From the NCBI GenBank assembly GCA_965242485.1, contig CBDESM010000003.1, positions 2,046,001 to 2,110,000 on the forward strand: DNA of 64,000 nt, written 5' to 3'. This DNA comes from CBDESM01 sp965242485 (lineage in GTDB: Bacteria > Chloroflexota > Dehalococcoidia > Bin125). The position numbers and the translations under genes are program-made. Below, one piece after another: positions 58,664 to 64,000 of this stretch (positions are counted from its first letter, which is position 1; every line of letters begins with the position of its first letter). The notes under the pieces were generated by a model. It saw nothing but the letters and a program-made list of their open reading frames with translations. It made no database searches and had not been told where the DNA came from.

Positions 58664-61564
58664 ATGGACGCGCAGGCGATCAGACAGACCTTCACGGACT
58701 TCTTCACGGAGCGGGATCACCTGCGGGTGGCGAGCGCACCGCTGACGGCGCCGGGTGATCCGACGCTGCTGTTCACGAGCGCGGGGATGGTGCCGTTCAA
58801 GCGCTTCTTCATGGGCGAGGCGCAGCCGCCGCACCACCGGCTGACGTCGATCCAGAAGTGCTTCCGGACGACGGACATTGACGAGGTGGGGGACGACTCG
58901 CACCTGACGATGTTCGAGATGCTGGGCAACTTCTCGCTGGGGGACTACTTCAAGGCGGAGGCGCAGGCGTGGGCGTGGGAGCTGGTCACCGACGTGGTCG
59001 GGGTGCCGGCGGATCGCTTGGTGGCGACGGTGTTCACGGATGACGATTTCGCCTACGAGCAGTGGCGCAAGATCGGGCTGCCGGATTCGCGCATCTTCCG
59101 CTACGGGCACGATCAGGGGAATTTCTGGGCGGCGGGGCCGGTCGGGCCGTGCGGGCCGTGCTCCGAGCTGCACTACGACATGCGGCCGGATCCGGCCGCG
59201 CCGGATGCGGGGCCGGCGGACGATGAAGATCGGTTCCTGGAGATCTGGAACCTGGTCTTCATGCAGTACAACCGCGATGAAGAGGGCGGGCTGGAGCCGC
59301 TGCCGGCGCAGAACATCGATACGGGGGCGGGGCTGGAGCGCTGGGCGATGATGCTGCAAGGGGTGGAGAACCTGTACGAGACGGACCTGTTCGCGCCGCT
59401 GCTCGCGTACGTGGGCGAGCGGGCGGGGCGCGGGTACGAGGAGGCGGACGAGCAGATGCGGCGGGCAATGCGGGTGGTGGCGGAGCACGGGCGGGCGATG
59501 ACGTTCCTGATCGCGGACGGGGCGCTGCCCTCGAACGAGGGGCGGGGGTACGTGCTGCGGCGGCTGATCCGGCGGGCGCTGTACATGGCGGACCGGCTGG
59601 AGATCGAGGACGCGCTGTTGTCGGACGTGGCGGGGCGCGTGCGGGAGTCGATGTCGCAGTGGTACCCGGAGCTGACGGAGCAGTCGGCTTTGGTGGATCG
59701 GATCCTGGATCAGGAAGAGGAGCGCTTCCGACGGACATTGTCGAGTGGTCGAGCCTTGCTGGAGCAGCAGACGATTCCTCACATCAAGGCTTACCAGCGC
59801 GCCATCATGCAGTACGGCGAGCAGCACCAGCGGCTGATGCGAGGTGAGATCGCCGAGTCTGATTTCCCGAACCTCGACGATGAGATGGCCCATGCTGGAT
59901 TCGCCGTTGCAAGCGGCAACGCGATGGCCGGTATCTCCGAATGGAGACTGTATCTCGCAGTGCAGATTCAGCGGATGATGAAGCGCGATGGGCTGTCCAG
60001 CCTTCTGAGCGACTCGGATACGCGAATTGCGTTCGAGGATCTCCGCAACTCATGCTTCGAGATTTCCGGCCGTGAAGCTTTCATGCTGTATGACACGTAC
60101 GGCCTGCCCCGTGAGGTTACGCGCGAAGTCGCAGCTGACCATGGCTTGGCGTTCGACGAGGATGGCTTTGACCGGGCGCTCGAACAGCAGCGCGAACTCT
60201 CCAGAGGCGCGTCAAAATTCGGAATCGACGAAGCGGCCGCAGCCCTTGCCCAATACGATCTATCGACCAGTTTCGTGGGATATTCGCAGACCGAAGCACA
60301 CGCGAGCATTCGGGCAATCCTGCTGCCCAATGGAGGCATGATCTCAAGCGTCGGAGTTGGCGCAGACCTGATGGTCGTGTTGGACCGTACGCCGTTCTAT
60401 GCGGAAGGCGGTGGTCAGGTCGGCGATGCTGGGCGGATCATGGGAGACAACGCGCAGATGCGAGTGACGGATACCCGCTCCTATGAGGATCTGATCGTGC
60501 ATGTCGGCACGGTGACGTCCGGATACTTCAACAGTGAAGATGAAGTGCGCGCGGTTGTGGATCGGTCGCGGAGGCGGGATACGGCGCGGAACCATACGGC
60601 TACGCATTTGCTGCATGCGGCGCTGCGGGAAGTGCTGGGGGATCACGTGCGGCAGGCGGGGTCGCTGGTGGCGCCGGATCACCTGCGGTTCGATTACACG
60701 CAGCCGGAGCCGCCCGCAGGGGGGCAGCTGCGGGAAGTGCAGAGGCTGGTGCAGGCGCGGATCCGGGACGACATTCCGGTGGCGACGAGCGAGATGCCGT
60801 ACGAGGCGGCGCTGCAGACGGGGGCGATGGCGATCTTCGGGGAGCGGTACGACACCGATGTGCGGGTGGTCGAGATCTGCGATCCGGAGCCGCATGTGCA
60901 CGACTGCTTCAGCAAGGAGCTGTGCGGGGGGACGCATGTGCCGGCGACGGGGGTGGTGGGCGCGTTCCAGATCGTTTCCGATGCGTCGATCGGGTCGGGG
61001 GTGCGGCGGATCGAGGCGCTGACGGGAGCGGCGGCGGAGGAATGGATTTCGGGCCGGATCGACGCGCTGGACGAGCTGGCGCAATCGGTGCGGGCGACGC
61101 CGGAGACGGCGGCGGCGAAGGTGGAGCAGCTGCGCGAGGAGGCGGCGGAACTGCGGCGGCGGCTGAACCAGGTAGAACAACAGGCGGGGGCGTCGGCAGC
61201 GCGCGATTTGGCGGCGAGTCCCGCCGATATCGGCGGCGTCGCTGTGGTCGCGGGTCGGGTCGAGGTCGAGTCGGCCGATGCGCTGCGGCGGGCGGGGGAC
61301 GAGGTGCGGAACATCCTCGGCGAGGGGGTCGTCGTGCTGGGCGCGGTCGCAGGGGAGCGCCCGTTGTTCGTGGCGATGGCGACTGCCGGTGCGGTCGGAC
61401 GCGGCGTGCATGCGGGGAATCTGATTCGGGAGATCGCGAAGATCGCGGGCGGCGGCGGGGGCGGGAAGCCGGATATGGCGCAGGCCGGAGGGCGGGATGC
61501 CGCCAAACTCGACGAGGCGCTCGGAGCGGCGGCCGATGCGGTCAGAAGGCAGCTCGAGGGCTGA
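58664..61564 (+). CDS. alaS: Alanine-tRNA ligase with an internal insertion of different composition
   Basis: 966 residues, about 90 more than usual. Class II catalytic core (LFTSAGMVPFKRFFMG, HLTMFEMLGNFSLGDYF), editing domain with HTATHLLHA (about residues 643-651) and CGGTH (about 753), and a C-terminal GGGGGGKPDMAQAGG segment all present. Between FRRTLSSGRALLEQQT and EISGREAFMLYDTYGLP about 95 residues (about 371-465) replace the usual 15 or so. The DNA from about 59700 to 60560 lacks the G skew and G-ending codons seen on either side (15 G against 18 C in 60001-60060), as if this part came from another source. Confidence 0.95.
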   Translation: MDAQAIRQTFTDFFTERDHLRVASAPLTAPGDPTLLFTSAGMVPFKRFFMGEAQPPHHRLTSIQKCFRTTDIDEVGDDSHLTMFEMLGNFSLGDYFKAEAQAWAWELVTDVVGVPADRLVATVFTDDDFAYEQWRKIGLPDSRIFRYGHDQGNFWAAGPVGPCGPCSELHYDMRPDPAAPDAGPADDEDRFLEIWNLVFMQYNRDEEGGLEPLPAQNIDTGAGLERWAMMLQGVENLYETDLFAPLLAYVGERAGRGYEEADEQMRRAMRVVAEHGRAMTFLIADGALPSNEGRGYVLRRLIRRALYMADRLEIEDALLSDVAGRVRESMSQWYPELTEQSALVDRILDQEEERFRRTLSSGRALLEQQTIPHIKAYQRAIMQYGEQHQRLMRGEIAESDFPNLDDEMAHAGFAVASGNAMAGISEWRLYLAVQIQRMMKRDGLSSLLSDSDTRIAFEDLRNSCFEISGREAFMLYDTYGLPREVTREVAADHGLAFDEDGFDRALEQQRELSRGASKFGIDEAAAALAQYDLSTSFVGYSQTEAHASIRAILLPNGGMISSVGVGADLMVVLDRTPFYAEGGGQVGDAGRIMGDNAQMRVTDTRSYEDLIVHVGTVTSGYFNSEDEVRAVVDRSRRRDTARNHTATHLLHAALREVLGDHVRQAGSLVAPDHLRFDYTQPEPPAGGQLREVQRLVQARIRDDIPVATSEMPYEAALQTGAMAIFGERYDTDVRVVEICDPEPHVHDCFSKELCGGTHVPATGVVGAFQIVSDASIGSGVRRIEALTGAAAEEWISGRIDALDELAQSVRATPETAAAKVEQLREEAAELRRRLNQVEQQAGASAARDLAASPADIGGVAVVAGRVEVESADALRRAGDEVRNILGEGVVVLGAVAGERPLFVAMATAGAVGRGVHAGNLIREIAKIAGGGGGGKPDMAQAGGRDAAKLDEALGAAADAVRRQLEG

Positions 61565-62060
61565 GGCCGAGTCCGGGCCCGAAGCCGGGCCGGAGGCGGC
61601 GCGAGCGCCGGGCTGCGTCGTCGGCATCGACCCGGGCGAGCGCTGGATCGGGGTGGCGCGGTCGGCGGCGGAGTCGAATACGGCGCTGGCGGTGGGGACG
61701 ATCGATCTGGCGGCGAGCGGCGACGGGGGGCGGACGGAGCTGGCGTTGATGCTGCGGGGGCTGGAGCTGGGGCAGCTGGTGGTCGGCCTGCCGCTGCGCG
61801 CGGACGGCGAGGCGGACGAGCAGGCGCGGCGGTTCGCGGAGCTGGGCGGGGCGCTGGCGGCGCATCTGGGGATTCCGTGCCTGATGCAGGAGGAGCGGCA
61901 CACGTCGGGCGGGGCCGAGATGCGGGAGCGGCCGGGCGCGGGGAAGGCGCGGCGGCCGGGGGCGCGGAGCAAGCGGCGGAAGCGGCGGGAAGCGCCGCAG
62001 GAACACGCGCTGGCGGCGGCGCGGATCTTGCAGCGGTGGCTGGATCGGCATCCGGCGTGA
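61536..62060 (+). CDS. ruvX: Putative pre-16S rRNA nuclease (YqgF/RuvX family)
   Basis: 174 residues from ATG 61536, overlapping alaS by 29 nt; an earlier ATG at 61497 is possible. RNase H-like fold: VVGIDPGERWIGVARS (first catalytic Asp), LVVGLPLRADGEADEQARRF and LMQEERHTS (second acidic residue). The third acidic position appears as Glu in APQEHALAAARIL rather than the usual Asp. The alaS-ruvX-mltG order is common. It matures the 5' end of 16S rRNA. Confidence 0.88.
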   Translation: MRSEGSSRAEAESGPEAGPEAARAPGCVVGIDPGERWIGVARSAAESNTALAVGTIDLAASGDGGRTELALMLRGLELGQLVVGLPLRADGEADEQARRFAELGGALAAHLGIPCLMQEERHTSGGAEMRERPGAGKARRPGARSKRRKRREAPQEHALAAARILQRWLDRHPA

Positions 62061-63136
62061 ATGCGGCTGCTCGGGAGCGGCGCGTGCTGGCGGCGCTGCT
62101 GTTCGTCGCGGCCTGCGCGGTCGGCATCGCGGTTTGGCTGATCGCGCGCAACCCGGGCATCCAGATCGAAGCCGGGGCGGCGCCGGTCGAGCGGGAGCGG
62201 CCGGCCGAGGTGGCGGCCATCTTGATCGCGGACGGAGAGTCGGCCGGGGAGATCGGGGAACGGCTGGCGGCGGCGGGGCTGGTTTCGTCGAGGCGGCACT
62301 TCCAGACGCTGGCGACGCTGCTGGGCTGGGAGCTGGTGCTGAACGGCGGGCGCTACACGTTCGAGCCGGGGCTGACGACGTACGAGATCATCCGGCGGAT
62401 CCGGTTCGGGGAGACATCGCCGCTGAGCATCACGGTGCCGGAAGGGCTGCGGATCGAGGAGGTGGCGGAACTGATCGCGGCGAGCGGGATTGCGACGGTG
62501 GCGGAATTTTCGGAGGCGCTGGCGGATCCGGCTGTGGCGGAAGGGACGCCGGCGGCGCTGCGTCCGGCGGGGGCGAGCTTGGAGGGGTACCTGTTTCCGA
62601 GCACGTACACGCTGCCGCTGGACATTTCGGCAGCGGGGGTCGCGCGGATGATGCTGGAGCGGCTGGGGCGGGAGTTGGACGAGGCGCTGGTTGCGGCGGT
62701 CGAGGCGAGCGGGCTGACGCTGCACGAGGTGCTGACGATTGCGGGGATGATCGAGCGGGAGGCGGCGATCGCGGAGGAACGGGCGCTGATCTCGTCGGTG
62801 ATCTGGAACCGTTTGGAGCAGGACATCCTGCTGCAGATCGATTCGACGGTGCAGTATGCGCGAGGCGAGGCGGGGGAGTACTGGCCGGAGGTTTCGGCGA
62901 GGGACCTGGGGGCGGATCATCCGCACAACACGTATCTGAACAAGGGGCTGCCGCCGACGCCGATCGCGAATCCGGGGCGGGCGTCGATTCTGGCCGCGGC
63001 GGAGCCGGCGAACACGAGTTATTTGTTCTACGCGGCGCGGCCGGATCGGACGCACGCGTTCGCGGAGACGTACGCGGAGCATCAGCGGAACATCGAGGAG
63101 ATTCGGCGGGGCGGGGCGGGCGATTCGGCGGAATAG
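62057..63136 (+). CDS. mltG: Endolytic murein transglycosylase
   Basis: 359 residues from GTG 62057 (GTGA overlap with ruvX). An N-terminal membrane anchor (VLAALLFVAACAVGIAVWLIA), a LysM-like region and the YceG catalytic domain: TVPEGLRIEEVAELIA, LEGYLFPSTYTLP, TIAGMIEREAAIAEER with catalytic Glu, QIDSTVQYARG and HNTYLNKGLPPTPIANPG. It cuts nascent peptidoglycan strands to end elongation. Confidence 0.95.
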   Translation: MNAAARERRVLAALLFVAACAVGIAVWLIARNPGIQIEAGAAPVERERPAEVAAILIADGESAGEIGERLAAAGLVSSRRHFQTLATLLGWELVLNGGRYTFEPGLTTYEIIRRIRFGETSPLSITVPEGLRIEEVAELIAASGIATVAEFSEALADPAVAEGTPAALRPAGASLEGYLFPSTYTLPLDISAAGVARMMLERLGRELDEALVAAVEASGLTLHEVLTIAGMIEREAAIAEERALISSVIWNRLEQDILLQIDSTVQYARGEAGEYWPEVSARDLGADHPHNTYLNKGLPPTPIANPGRASILAAAEPANTSYLFYAARPDRTHAFAETYAEHQRNIEEIRRGGAGDSAE

Positions 63137-63181
63137 GGGCGGGCCGAGGGACGGCTTAGGCTTGCAGGAGGAGGATTGCGG

Positions 63182-64000
63182 ATGACGTTGCGGGTCGGGC
63201 TGATCGGGCACCCGGTGGGGCATTCGATTTCGCCGGCGTTCCAGCAGGCGGCGCTGGATGCCCGCGGGGTTGCGGGAAGGTACGAGGCTTGGGACGTCGA
63301 GCCGGGGGATTTGGCGGAAGTGATCGAGGGATTGAGGGGCGAGGACGCGCTGGGCGCGAACGTGACGATTCCGTACAAGGAAGCGGCGCTGCGGCACATG
63401 GACGGGCTGCATCAGACGGCGCGGTTCGCGGGAGCGATCAATACGGTGGTGAACCAGGCCGGGCATTTGCAGGGGTACAACACGGACGTGACCGGATTCC
63501 AGCGTTCGCTGGAGGAGGCGGGCTTCGATCCGTCCGGGAAGTCGGCGCTGATCTGGGGCGCGGGCGGGGCGGCGCGGGCGGTGGCCTGGGGATTGGTCTG
63601 GCGCGGGATCGGGTCGATCACGATCGTGAACCGGACGGCGGCGCGGGCGGGACGGCTGCGGCACGATATGGCGTCGGCATCGGCCGGGGTGCCGCTGCGC
63701 TCGTTCGGCGCGGACTCGGCGGAAGCGGCGGAGGCGCTGGGGCGGGCGGAGCTCGTGGTCCAGTGCACCTCCGTCGGCTTGGCCGGGAGCGGGGCCGCGG
63801 GCGGGATGCCGTTCGATGCCGGGCTGCTGGGCGAGGGGGCGTTCGTGTTCGACCTGGTGGCGAACCCGGAGCGGACGCCGCTGGTGGAAGCGGCGCTGGG
63901 GCGCGGATTGCAGGCGGTGGGCGGCCTGCCGATGCTGGTTTGGCAGGGGGCCGCGGCGTTCGAGCTGTGGACGGGCGAGCGGGCGCCGGGGGAGCTGATG
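63182..64000 (+). CDS. aroE: Shikimate dehydrogenase, 3' end outside window
   Basis: 273 residues are visible; the gene runs off the window close to its natural end. It has RVGLIGHPVGHSISPAFQQA, NVTIPYKEAAL with the catalytic Lys, GAINTVVNQAGHLQGYNTD with Asp, and the nucleotide-binding WGAGGAARAVAW. It reduces 3-dehydroshikimate with NADPH. The ATG at 63182 is preceded by aggaggagg, the strongest ribosome-binding site in the region. It is 45 nt after mltG. Confidence 0.94.
   Translation, partial: MTLRVGLIGHPVGHSISPAFQQAALDARGVAGRYEAWDVEPGDLAEVIEGLRGEDALGANVTIPYKEAALRHMDGLHQTARFAGAINTVVNQAGHLQGYNTDVTGFQRSLEEAGFDPSGKSALIWGAGGAARAVAWGLVWRGIGSITIVNRTAARAGRLRHDMASASAGVPLRSFGADSAEAAEALGRAELVVQCTSVGLAGSGAAGGMPFDAGLLGEGAFVFDLVANPERTPLVEAALGRGLQAVGGLPMLVWQGAAAFELWTGERAPGELM

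Overview
The window is GC-rich bacterial chromosome. Gene content and order (dnaG-rpoD, alaS-ruvX-mltG-aroE, a dprA-topA-xer run, F420/luciferase-type and acyl-CoA-dehydrogenase-type flavoenzymes, a dienelactone hydrolase) suggest Chloroflexota, possibly a Dehalococcoidia/SAR202-like lineage. That placement is an inference from gene content; no rRNA or other decisive marker is present. I see no tRNA, rRNA, CRISPR array or transposase.

Layout. 1-3000 is an accessory region with two copies of a two-gene unit (an unrecognised ~160-aa protein followed by an overlapping PIN-domain protein). The first PIN gene is split by about 1.65 kb of foreign-looking DNA carrying three small genes. 3000-10200 holds a dienelactone hydrolase, an SDR, a secreted HExxH-type protein, a DUF2188 protein, a trypsin-like protease and nuoF/nuoE. 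mutS lies at 10366-13299 on the plus strand. 13536-20694 is a minus-strand run that looks like a defence or DNA-modification locus: NucS-like nuclease, gatB, DNA methyltransferase and SNF2 helicase. 20799-23833 encodes a metallophosphoesterase, an AcuI-like reductase and an LLM flavoenzyme. 23845-25652 holds two tandem toxin-antitoxin pairs with a RelE-like toxin, an orphan antitoxin paralogue and a remnant. 25728-28102 holds two tandem flavoenzyme paralogues. 28152-58533 is an almost unbroken minus-strand block of housekeeping genes, many overlapping by 1-32 nt: glmU, corC-like, dprA x2, topA, xer, aroQ, pepQ, efp, xseA, xseB, a formyltransferase, a zinc-ribbon protein, a lamin-tail protein, rsuA/rluB-type synthase, cmk, plsC, ispH, a DUF512 radical-SAM protein, glmS, ppsA, a membrane-anchored Ig-like protein, dnaG and rpoD. 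58664 to the end is the divergent run alaS-ruvX-mltG-aroE (aroE is cut by the window edge).

The plus strand is G-rich over C almost everywhere, whichever strand is coding. Plus-strand genes therefore use G-ending codons and minus-strand genes use C-ending codons. Some stretches lack this skew and stand out as probable acquisitions: the 340-1980 cassette, the serine protease at 6367-7191, the nuclease, part of the helicase, and an internal segment of alaS. The most interesting points are the nuclease/methyltransferase/helicase run around gatB, the split PIN gene, the mosaic alaS with an extra internal segment, a single-base frameshift in dnaG, a histone-H1-like tail on the primary sigma factor, and several genes whose -10 box lies only 6-8 nt before the start codon, which suggests leaderless mRNAs.
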